NCBI GenBank assembly: GCA_964467005.1
Contig: CAYXPI010000073.1
Span: forward strand, 1 to 17,624
Reading direction: 5' to 3'
Length of the DNA: 17,624 nt
Source of the DNA: Thermohalobaculum sp964467005
GTDB lineage: Bacteria > Pseudomonadota > Alphaproteobacteria > Rhodobacterales > Rhodobacteraceae
Part shown: one piece after another, positions 1 to 5,967 of the stretch
How positions within the stretch are numbered: position 1 is the stretch's first letter
Layout of the letters: every line of letters begins with the position of its first letter
Position numbers and translations under genes: made by a program
The notes under the pieces: generated by a model
Databases searched by the model: none
The model's input: only the letters and a program-made list of their open reading frames with translations
What the model was told of the DNA's origin: nothing

Positions 1-393
1 CTCCTCGCCCTCGTACTGCACGGGGTAGAAAAGAAGGCCGTTCAGCTCCTCGAACACCGGGAGGACGGATTTCCGGCTGACCGAGGTCCAGGCGCCGAAG
101 ACGGCCGCCACCTCATGGACCTCGAGAAGCTCCCGCGCCTTCTCGGCAAAGAGCGGCCAGTCCGACGCCGGATCGACGACCACCGCTTCGAGCTGCTTAC
201 CGAGGAGGCCGCCCTTCTCGTTGTGCTGCGCGATCAGCATCAGCATCACGTCTTTGAGCGTGGTCTCGGAGATCGCCATGGTCCCCGAGAGCGAGTGCAG
301 GACGCCGACCTTGATCGTGTCCTCCTGCGCCTGGGCTGCGCCGAGGCCGAAAGCGGTGGCAAGTGCCGCTGAGATGAGCGCGCTGCGTGTCAT
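1..393 (-). CDS. urtA: Urea ABC transporter substrate-binding protein UrtA (5' part; runs off window edge)
   Basis: The protein binds urea in the periplasm and delivers it to the UrtBCDE importer. The visible 131 residues start with a Sec signal peptide (basic MTR, hydrophobic core, likely cut after AQA at residue 22). The mature start (DTIKVGVLHSLSGTMAIS) and later stretches such as DPASDWPLFAEKA, FGAWTSVSRK and LFYPVQYEGEE are characteristic of UrtA rather than of the amino-acid binding relatives (LivJ). The ATG at 391-393 is chosen because AAGGAGGG lies 5 nt upstream and a signal peptide follows directly. The remaining two thirds of the protein lie outside the window, and the urtBCDE and urease genes presumably lie beyond the left edge. 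A sigma-54 promoter match lies directly upstream, which fits nitrogen-limitation control. The family call is firm; substrate specificity is inferred from similarity to known UrtA proteins. Confidence 0.93.
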   Translation of the reverse strand, partial: MTRSALISAALATAFGLGAAQAQEDTIKVGVLHSLSGTMAISETTLKDVMLMLIAQHNEKGGLLGKQLEAVVVDPASDWPLFAEKARELLEVHEVAAVFGAWTSVSRKSVLPVFEELNGLLFYPVQYEGEE

Positions 394-398
394 GGAGT

Positions 399-406
399 CC
401 CTCCTT
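399..406 (-). promoter_or_regulatory. Strong Shine-Dalgarno of urtA
   Basis: On the minus strand AAGGAGGG ends 5 nt before the urtA ATG. This fixes the start codon and suggests efficient translation. Confidence 0.85.
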
Positions 407-427
407 TGTCGCGGTCGACGGGAGCGG

Positions 428-443
428 AGCAAGCCACGTGCCA
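428..443 (-). promoter_or_regulatory. Sigma-54 (RpoN) promoter of urtA
   Basis: On the minus strand the sequence reads TGGCACG-TGGC-TTGCT. This matches every fixed position of the sigma-54 consensus TGGCACG-N4-TTGCW, with the -24 GG and -12 GC separated by 10 bp as required. The predicted transcript start is near 417, giving a leader of about 24 nt that contains the Shine-Dalgarno. Urea uptake genes are commonly NtrC/sigma-54 dependent, so the placement makes biological sense. I did not find a convincing NtrC enhancer pair upstream. Confidence 0.85.
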
Positions 444-575
444 TTCGGTGAGGCAGAGCGTAACCCCCTCACGTCGCGAGGGTTTCCGGCAGGCGGACCG
501 CGTTTCGCACATGCGGGCGCCCAGAACTGACCAAATTCTCATCAAAGCCATCGCCTACTGCCCAAAAACTAGCAG

Positions 576-1400
576 TCAGCGGGCCATGGTCTCCCGGTCC
601 CACGCGGCGTAGTCGGGCGAGCCCTCGCGGCGGATCGGCCCGGTGTAGCCGTATTCCACCATCGTGACGGTCACATAGGGCCCCTCGGCCCGGATCACGG
701 CGTAGGCCTCCGGAAGGTCGGCGGCGAGCAACAGCTCCGTCTCCGCGAAGTCGGGCCAGCCGGCGTGGTTGGTGCCCCGGGTCGCCGCCACCGGCACCCC
801 GTGGAAGGACCCCGCCACCGGCAGATGCAGATGGCCGAAGCCGATATGCGCGATCCGGGCGCGGTGGCGCGCGACCACGGCGCCGAGGCGCTCACGGTCG
901 AGGAGGCCGATGCGGTCCATCGGCGCGATGCCGGTCGGCACGGGATTGTGGTGGAGGAAGAGGAAGACGGGCGGGGCGGCCTCCGCCAGCGCGTCCTCGA
1001 GCCAGGCCGCCCGGCGCGCGCAGAAGGCGCCGGCATGGGTCTCTGGCGCCCAGCTGTCGAGGAGGACCGCCGTGCCCTCCGAGAGCGGGACCGCGCGCTG
1101 CACATGTCCGTCGCGGTCGGCCGTCTCGGGGAACACGTCGAGGAACGCCGCGCGGTCGTCGTGATTGCCGATGCACAGATGAACCGGCAGCGGCAGCTCG
1201 GCGAGGCGCGCGCGCAGCCGGAGGTAATCCGCCCGGTCGCCCCAATCCGAGAGATCGCCGGTGACGATCGCAGCCTCGGCATCCGGGTGATGCGCCAGCG
1301 CGTGGGCCAGCGCGCGCTCGAAATTCGCGTTGGGGTCGCGGCCGCCGATGGTCTGGCCCGGCGCCGTGAGGTGGATGTCGGTGAATTGGAGGAGCTTCAT
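576..1400 (-). CDS. Cytoplasmic calcineurin-like phosphodiesterase (GpdQ/CpdA-type, class III)
   Basis: This 274-residue metallophosphoesterase has all the family metal-binding blocks in order: D8-x-H10, G48-D49 in VTGDLSDWGD, G78-N-H-D81, H150-H151 and G189-H-L-H192. Members hydrolyse phosphodiesters such as glycerophosphodiesters or cyclic nucleotides using two divalent metals. There is no signal peptide or membrane segment, so it should act in the cytoplasm. The ATG at 1398-1400 has GAAGG 5 nt upstream. A longer reading frame extends upstream but only overlaps the binding-protein gene and lacks its codon pattern. The gene is last in the ABC operon, 53 bp after the binding-protein stop, with a strong hairpin in the gap. 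By analogy with ugpQ in ugp operons, it may cleave the imported substrate. Length and motifs support a GpdQ/CpdA-like enzyme; the true substrate is unknown. Confidence 0.85.
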   Translation of the reverse strand: MKLLQFTDIHLTAPGQTIGGRDPNANFERALAHALAHHPDAEAAIVTGDLSDWGDRADYLRLRARLAELPLPVHLCIGNHDDRAAFLDVFPETADRDGHVQRAVPLSEGTAVLLDSWAPETHAGAFCARRAAWLEDALAEAAPPVFLFLHHNPVPTGIAPMDRIGLLDRERLGAVVARHRARIAHIGFGHLHLPVAGSFHGVPVAATRGTNHAGWPDFAETELLLAADLPEAYAVIRAEGPYVTVTMVEYGYTGPIRREGSPDYAAWDRETMAR

Positions 1401-1419
1401 CGTCGCCTTCGGGGGATGG

Positions 1420-1444
1420 GAGGGGGCGGGCGCGCCGCCCCCTC
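1420..1444 (-). terminator. Strong intercistronic hairpin between binding-protein and phosphodiesterase genes
   Basis: A perfect inverted repeat has 10-bp arms (GAGGGGGCGG and CCGCCCCCTC) and a 5-nt loop. It begins 9 bp after the binding-protein stop codon and no U-run follows. It could attenuate transcription into the phosphodiesterase gene, or protect the 3' end of the upstream message so the binding protein is made in excess. Both roles are known for such hairpins in ABC operons; which applies here is not visible. Confidence 0.55.
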
Positions 1445-1453
1445 GCGTGGGGA

Positions 1454-2713
1454 TCAGTTGGGCAGAAGGTCCACGACCTCTTCCGTGAGCTCGGTCTGCA
1501 GCTCGCCCATGTCCTCGAAATCGCCGACGACGATGCCCTCGATGCCGTCCTCGATCACCTGGGTGATGGCGAGGCCCTTGTCGCCCGGATAGGCCTGCCA
1601 GTCGCGCAGCAGCGAGAGCTGGCGCACGGCGGTCTCCTTGTTCGGGTTCTCGCCGTAGAAATCGGCCAGGATGATCTCGTTGGCCGCCTTGTTGGGGGGC
1701 ATGTAGCCGGTGGTGCGGGCCACCTCGGCGGCGCCCTGGCCCGAGGTGATGAACTTCAGCCACGCCCAGGCGGCGGCGAGCTCCTCGGGGTCCTCCGAGG
1801 TCGAGACGAGCATGGCCGCGTTGCCGCCCGCGGGCAGGCCCATCGGGCCCTCGGCGGTGAGGCCCGGATACTCGTTGGTGCGGAAATCGAAATCGCCCTT
1901 GGTGCGCTCGATCGTGCCCACGGCCGAGGTCGACCAGTAGAACATCGCGACCTCGCCGGCGGCGAAGGCGGCCAGCGCGCCCTTGATGTCGAAGTTCGGC
2001 ATCTCGCAGCCGCGGAAGAGGGCGCGCATGGTCTCGAGCGAGGTCTTGGCCTCCTCGGTGTCCATGTTCACCGCGCCGTTCTCCACCGTCGGCTTGTCCT
2101 GGCTCCACATCAGCGCCTGGAAGAACCAGTTGCCGGTGATGTTCCAGCCCCAGAACATCGGGGTGTCGACACCGGCCTCTTTGAGCTTGGCGCAGGCGGC
2201 GACCACGTCGTCCCAGGTCTTGGGCAGGTCGGCGGTGGTCTCGATGCCGGCCTGGCGCATGAGGTCCATGTTGTAGTAGCCGACCGGCAGCGAGATCGAG
2301 AAGGGCAGGCCGTAGACTTCCTCGTCGAAGGTGCCGAGCGAGAGCATCGCCTCGTGGTAGCCGTCCTTGGCGAAGTCGGCCTCCTTGGCAATGAAGGGCT
2401 CGAGCGACTTGGCGATGCCTTTCTCGACGAGGATCGCCTGGCGGTTGAGGCCCTGCATGGTCACATCCGGCAGATCGCCGGCCACCGCCTCGCGGAGGAT
2501 GGTGTTGGTGCCGTCCTCATAGCTCTCATAGGTGGCGCGCATGCGGATCTCGATGTTCGGATGCGCCTCGTAGAACTGCGGCAGGATCTTCTCGTAGGTC
2601 ACGTCGAAGAGGTGGCTGTAGGGGTAGGCGAACTCGACGACGATCTTGTCGTCGGCGTAGGCCGGGGCGGCAAGCGCGAGGCCGAGGGCGGCGGAGGCGA
2701 GCAGGCGGGTCAT
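1454..2713 (-). CDS. ABC transporter periplasmic substrate-binding protein (UgpB-like, CUT1 family)
   Basis: This 419-residue extracellular solute-binding protein (SBP_bac_1/8 type) captures the substrate for the permease pair encoded upstream. It has a Sec signal peptide, likely cut after AYA at residue 20. The mature start DDKIVVEFAYPY and the lobes typical of the glycerol-3-phosphate/sugar binders follow, including LREAVAGDLPDVTMQG, YGLPFSISLPVGYYN, WDDVVAACAKLKEAG, WFFQALMWSQ, AAFAAGEVAMFYWS, GLPAGGNAAMLVS and TTGYMPPNKAA. The ATG at 2711-2713 has AAGGAAG upstream. Here the gene follows the permeases, whereas in many ugp operons the binding protein comes first. The similarity to UgpB suggests glycerol-3-phosphate, a glycerophosphodiester or a related compound. 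The CUT1 family also imports maltose, trehalose and polyols, so the substrate is not settled. Confidence 0.88.
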   Translation of the reverse strand: MTRLLASAALGLALAAPAYADDKIVVEFAYPYSHLFDVTYEKILPQFYEAHPNIEIRMRATYESYEDGTNTILREAVAGDLPDVTMQGLNRQAILVEKGIAKSLEPFIAKEADFAKDGYHEAMLSLGTFDEEVYGLPFSISLPVGYYNMDLMRQAGIETTADLPKTWDDVVAACAKLKEAGVDTPMFWGWNITGNWFFQALMWSQDKPTVENGAVNMDTEEAKTSLETMRALFRGCEMPNFDIKGALAAFAAGEVAMFYWSTSAVGTIERTKGDFDFRTNEYPGLTAEGPMGLPAGGNAAMLVSTSEDPEELAAAWAWLKFITSGQGAAEVARTTGYMPPNKAANEIILADFYGENPNKETAVRQLSLLRDWQAYPGDKGLAITQVIEDGIEGIVVGDFEDMGELQTELTEEVVDLLPN

Positions 2714-2766
2714 GGTGTCTCTTCCTTTGCTGGGGTGAGGCGCGGGCTCTTGGCGGCCCGTGGGCT

Positions 2767-2784
2767 GTCCCGGTGGCCGGGGAC
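2767..2784 (-). terminator. Small GC hairpin between permease and binding-protein genes
   Basis: Within the 84-bp gap, GTCCCGG and CCGGGGAC pair with one bulged base around a 3-nt loop. It may modulate expression between the membrane-protein cistrons and the binding-protein cistron. No U-tract follows, so it is unlikely to be a full terminator. Confidence 0.35.
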
Positions 2785-2797
2785 GCGGGGCGCGGGG

Positions 2798-3805
2798 TCA
2801 CTTCATGCCGGTGAGCGTGATCCCCTCGATGAAGCGGCGCTGGGCGAGCAGGAAGGCGACGATGAGGGGCACCACGATCACCGTCGCGGTCGCCATCATC
2901 GGGCCGTAGAACGAGCCGTCGAGATCGGACATGAACTCCCGCAGCCCAAGCGGCGGGGTGAAGAGGCTCCGGTCGCCCGTGATCACGATGCGGGGCCAGA
3001 AATAGTCGTTCCAATGCGCCACCACCGAGAAGATGCCGAAGGCGAGGAGCGCGGGGATGGCCGTGGGCAGCATCACCTTCCAGACGATGGCGAACTCGCT
3101 CATCCCGTCCATCCGGGCCGCGTCGATCAGGTCGTCCGGCACCGTCATGAAGAACTGGCGCATGAGGAAGATGCCGAAGACGGAGATCGTCCACGGGATC
3201 ACGAGGGCGGCGTAGGTGTTGGTGAGCCCGAGATGCGAGAGCCCGATATAGATCGGCAGCGCGATGGCGTGGACCGGGATGAGGAGGCAGAAGAGCACCA
3301 TGGCGAAGACCGCCTCGCGCCCCCACCACCGGAGCTTGGAGAGCGCGTAGGCGCAAGGAAGCGCCACCAGCACCTGGATGACGAAGATCGAGACGGTGAC
3401 GATCACGCCGTTGAGGAGGTAGCGCAGAAGCGGCGCCTCGGAGAAGGCCATGGTGTAGTTGAAGACCACGGGCCGCAGCATGCAGGCCTCGCGCACGCCC
3501 ACCATGAGCTCGGCGCGCACCTCGCGCTCGGTGAGCCCCGTGCGGGTCTCTGCGGCCGCCGCGATCGCCTCCGGGCCCGGCTCGTTTCGCTTCACGCAGC
3601 GCTCGTCGACCATGAGCGCCTGGGAGCCGACGAGCCCGCCCTCGCCCCGCTCGATCTCGCCCGGCGATTTCAAGGAAGACGAGACCATGATGTAGAAGGG
3701 CAGGAGCACGATGAGCGCGCCCAGGATCAGCGCCGCGTGCTTGAGCGCCTCGGCGGTCGAGACGCGGAGCCGCGCGGCCCCGGCGGGAAGGGCGGCGTCG
3801 CTCAT
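2798..3805 (-). CDS. ABC transporter permease, UgpE/MalG type
   Basis: This 335-residue inner-membrane permease forms the translocation pore with the neighbouring UgpA-like protein. Hydrophobic segments lie near residues 24-44, 128-155, 165-190, 197-218, 247-265 and 300-320. The cytoplasmic EAA loop that docks on the ATPase is present (DAARMDG from residue 228, with G234 and LP at 246-247). A periplasmic stretch at about 48-118 is longer than in compact UgpE proteins of about 280 residues, which explains the extra length. It contains two cysteines, C70 and C108. The ATG at 3803-3805 overlaps the upstream permease stop by 4 bp (ATGA), so translation is probably coupled. AAGGTG lies 9 nt upstream. 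The start is preferred over longer in-frame alternatives because those only overlap the other permease gene. Function by family is firm; the substrate is unknown. Confidence 0.88.
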   Translation of the reverse strand: MSDAALPAGAARLRVSTAEALKHAALILGALIVLLPFYIMVSSSLKSPGEIERGEGGLVGSQALMVDERCVKRNEPGPEAIAAAAETRTGLTEREVRAELMVGVREACMLRPVVFNYTMAFSEAPLLRYLLNGVIVTVSIFVIQVLVALPCAYALSKLRWWGREAVFAMVLFCLLIPVHAIALPIYIGLSHLGLTNTYAALVIPWTISVFGIFLMRQFFMTVPDDLIDAARMDGMSEFAIVWKVMLPTAIPALLAFGIFSVVAHWNDYFWPRIVITGDRSLFTPPLGLREFMSDLDGSFYGPMMATATVIVVPLIVAFLLAQRRFIEGITLTGMK

Positions 3806-4716
3806 GCGTAATGCACCTTGCGCTCGACCAGCCAGCGCTGGATCAGGGTGAGGACGAAGACGAAGCCGACGAAGAACACCGTGATCGCCGCCGCGAGGCC
3901 GACGAGGTTTTGCTCCACCCCGCGCTCGAAGATCCCGTACATCATCACATAGGTGGTGCGCGCCGGCCCGCCCTCGGTCAGCGCCTCCACGGTGTCGAAC
4001 ACCTGGAACGAGCGGATGCAGGAGATCGTGACCACGAAGACGGTGGTGGGCCCCAGCATCGGCCAGGTGACGAGGCGGAACCGGTCCCACGCGCTCCGAG
4101 CGCCGTCCATCTCCGCGGCGTGGTAGAGCTCGCGCGGGATCGAGGTGAGCCCCGCGAGATAGAGCACCATGGTGAAGCCGAAGCCCTGCCACACGCCGAT
4201 GAAGATGATGGTGCCGAGGGCCGTGTCCTTCTGGCCGAGCCAGTTGGGAAAGCCGTCGGCGCAGCCCCGCGCGTACCAGCCCCAAATCTCGAGCACGCCG
4301 CCGCAGCCCCGCTCCAGCGCCTCGTTGATGAGGCCCACCGTGGGGTCGAGCGCAAACTCCCACACGATCGCCATCGCGAGGAGCGCGGCCATCACGGGCA
4401 GGAAGAACACCGTCTTGTAGAGGTCGCCGAAGCGCTTCACCGAGGTGATGAGGAGCGCCGCCCCGAGCCCCAGGCCCACCGAGAGCGGCACCACCACGCC
4501 CACATAGAGGAAGGTGGCCGTGAACATCTTCTGGAACGAGGAGCGGTTGAGCAGCCGGTCGTAGTTCTCCCACCCCACCCACTCGAAGCTCGGATTGCCG
4601 AGGCTGTAATCGGTGAAGGAGAGGAGGGCGGCGATCAGCACGGGCAGCACCAGGATCACGATCATCAGCGTCACCGCAGGCAGGACGAACCAGAGATGGG
4701 CGCGCGAGCGGTGCAT
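3802..4716 (-). CDS. ABC transporter permease, UgpA/MalF type
   Basis: This 304-residue inner-membrane permease pairs with the UgpE-like protein. Membrane segments lie near residues 9-34, 67-92, 102-123, 167-190, 221-242 and 272-293. The EAA loop is clear (ELYHAAEMDGARSAWDRF from about 196, with G205). Residues 134-163 form an extra periplasmic loop between the third and fourth segments, with two cysteines, C138 and C152. The ATG at 4714-4716 shares one base with the ATPase stop codon (TGATG), and GGGAG lies upstream inside the ATPase gene, so translation is likely coupled. A longer in-frame start exists upstream, but it would read through the ATPase gene in another frame and lacks a matching N-terminus. 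The product is a CUT1-family permease; no residue identifies the substrate. Confidence 0.88.
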   Translation of the reverse strand: MHRSRAHLWFVLPAVTLMIVILVLPVLIAALLSFTDYSLGNPSFEWVGWENYDRLLNRSSFQKMFTATFLYVGVVVPLSVGLGLGAALLITSVKRFGDLYKTVFFLPVMAALLAMAIVWEFALDPTVGLINEALERGCGGVLEIWGWYARGCADGFPNWLGQKDTALGTIIFIGVWQGFGFTMVLYLAGLTSIPRELYHAAEMDGARSAWDRFRLVTWPMLGPTTVFVVTISCIRSFQVFDTVEALTEGGPARTTYVMMYGIFERGVEQNLVGLAAAITVFFVGFVFVLTLIQRWLVERKVHYA

Positions 4717-5861
4717 CACGCGGCTCCCAGCTGGGCCTCGGCGGGCGCGAGCTCCAGCCGGCGGCCGTCCACGCCGAACACCAGCGCCTCGCCCCGCACC
4801 CGGCCGAAATGCGCCTCGGCGCCGATCCCGAGCGTCGACGCCGCGGCGGAGGTGACCCGGGCCACCAAGCGGTGCGCCCCGTCGCCCATCGCGGCGTGGA
4901 GATAGACATCCGCGCCCAGGTTCTCCTTGTGGGTGATGCGCCCCGTGTACACATCCGGGCCCGGGCCGGGGCGAAGCTCCAGATGCTCGGGCCGGATGCC
5001 CACGGTCACCGTTTGGGCCGGCGCGGCCACCCGGCGCGCCAGCGTGACCCCGAGCGCGCACACCCAGCCCGTCGCGTCCGCCGCGCCGGGCAGCGTGTTG
5101 ATCTTGGGGCTGCCGATGAACTGCGCCACCTCGAGATCCACCGGGTTCTCGTAGATCTCCTGCGGGCTCGCCAGCTGCAGGATCCGCCCGCCCATCATCA
5201 CCGCAATGCGGTCGGACATGGTGAGCGCTTCGGCCTGATCGTGCGTCACATAGACGAAGGTGGTGGCCAGCGCCCGATGAAGCTCCGCAAGCTCCGAGCG
5301 CATATGGACGCGCAGCGCCGCGTCGAGGTTCGAGAGGGGCTCGTCCATCAGAAAAGCGATGGGCTCGCGCACCATGGCCCGCCCGATGGCGGCGCGCTGG
5401 CGCTGCCCGCCGGAGAGCTGGCCGGGTTTGCGCCCCAGAAGCGCCTCGATCTTCAGCGTCTCGGCCGCGGCCTGCACCCGGGCGCGCATCTCCTTATGCG
5501 CGGTCGGCGCGATCAGCGGCCCGAGGATCGCCTGCCGCGCCCAGAACCCCATTCGGAGGCGCAGCGGCGTGCCCATGTTCTCCGCCACCGTCAGATGCGG
5601 GTAGAGCGCGTAGGACTGGAAGACCATCGCCAGATCCCGCTCCGAGGCGCGGATCCCGTTCACCACCCGCGCGCCGATGGCCACGTCGCCCGCGCTCTGC
5701 GCCTCGAGCCCCGCGATGATGCGCAGAAGCGTGGACTTGCCGCAGCCCGAGGGGCCGACCAGCGTGAGGAACTCGCCGTCGCGGATCTCGAGGTCGATGC
5801 CGGAGAGCACCTGGGTGTCGCCGAAGGACTTTTCGATGCCGGTGAGCGTGATGGTGGGCAT
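4716..5861 (-). CDS. ABC transporter ATP-binding protein, UgpC/MalK type
   Basis: This 381-residue ATPase drives the importer. It shows Walker A GPSGCGKST (36-44), Q-loop FQSYALYP (Q82), signature LSGGQRQR (149-156), Walker B AFLMDEP (169-175) and the switch histidine in VTHD (H207). Sequence after about residue 240 forms the MalK-type C-terminal OB/TOBE regulatory domain, including the typical VGIRPEHLEL at 287-296. Compared with MalK, about 15 extra residues lie between the Q-loop and the signature (around 104-123, with FWARQAILGP), in the helical region that contacts permeases. The ATG at 5859-5861 has GGAGG 6 nt upstream and is the first gene of the operon. ATPases of this family can be shared between importers, but the tight overlaps here point to a dedicated one. 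Confidence 0.92.
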   Translation of the reverse strand: MPTITLTGIEKSFGDTQVLSGIDLEIRDGEFLTLVGPSGCGKSTLLRIIAGLEAQSAGDVAIGARVVNGIRASERDLAMVFQSYALYPHLTVAENMGTPLRLRMGFWARQAILGPLIAPTAHKEMRARVQAAAETLKIEALLGRKPGQLSGGQRQRAAIGRAMVREPIAFLMDEPLSNLDAALRVHMRSELAELHRALATTFVYVTHDQAEALTMSDRIAVMMGGRILQLASPQEIYENPVDLEVAQFIGSPKINTLPGAADATGWVCALGVTLARRVAAPAQTVTVGIRPEHLELRPGPGPDVYTGRITHKENLGADVYLHAAMGDGAHRLVARVTSAAASTLGIGAEAHFGRVRGEALVFGVDGRRLELAPAEAQLGAA

Positions 5862-5902
5862 GAGCGCCTCCGATTCCGCAACGCCCTCACTGTGCCCAAT
5901 GG

Positions 5903-5922
5903 GATTGACACTCCGGTGACGT
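5903..5922 (-). promoter_or_regulatory. Possible Pho-box-like direct repeat upstream of ABC operon
   Basis: On the minus strand two GTCA cores, in ACGTCAC and GTGTCAA, are spaced exactly 11 bp apart, the period of PhoB boxes (CTGTCAT-N4-CTGTCAT). The flanking bases agree only partly, with about 4 and 5 of 7 positions matching. It sits 41-60 bp before the ATPase start codon. Ugp transporters are often PhoB-regulated, so it is worth recording, but the match is weak. Confidence 0.25.
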
Positions 5923-5924
5923 TG

Positions 5925-5941
5925 TATAAGCCTGACTTATA
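5925..5941. promoter_or_regulatory. LysR-type operator palindrome between ABC operon and LysR gene
   Basis: A perfect inverted repeat reads TATAAG-CCTGA-CTTATA. It contains a T-N11-A core as expected for LysR regulators. It lies 63 bp before the ATPase start codon and 26 bp before the LysR start, in the AT-richest part of a 106-bp divergent gap. It probably serves both autoregulation of the LysR gene and control of the transporter operon. Confidence 0.7.
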
Positions 5942-5967
5942 TCACTCTCAGCGGCCAGAGCGATCCG

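Larger units (their letters stand above)
394..575. other. Intergenic region between urtA and the phosphodiesterase gene
   Basis: This is the longest gene-free stretch in the window (182 bp). Both flanking genes are on the minus strand. It holds the urtA promoter and ribosome site. A small inverted repeat lies at 466-482 (CCCTC, 7 nt, GAGGG) just upstream of the -24 element, and CGCA/TGCG arms lie at 506-515. Just past the phosphodiesterase stop codon there is a weak 5-bp hairpin around a T-run, without a U-tract after it. I see no convincing terminator and no small gene here. The lower local GC at 530-575 fits a non-coding region. Confidence 0.6.

Noticed and set aside
466..482. CCCTC/GAGGG hairpin as a terminator for the phosphodiesterase operon
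   Set aside because: It has a 5-bp stem, lies about 95 bp past the stop codon, and has no U-run on the relevant strand.
506..515. CGCA/TGCG inverted arms as an NtrC enhancer for urtA
   Set aside because: It has only 4-bp arms with a 2-bp spacer, which does not match the longer NtrC dyad. It is not distinguishable from chance at this GC content.
2354..3811. Plus-strand open frame of 485 codons antisense to the binding-protein and permease genes
   Set aside because: It has low-complexity, His/Glu/Arg-rich composition and no domain; the opposite strand encodes the importer.
5905..5930. TTGACA followed by TATAAG as a promoter for the first LysR gene
   Set aside because: The spacing is only 14 bp, too short for a normal sigma-70 promoter. 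TATAAG is one arm of the operator palindrome and TTGACA overlaps the Pho-box-like repeat, so neither can be assigned as a promoter element with confidence.
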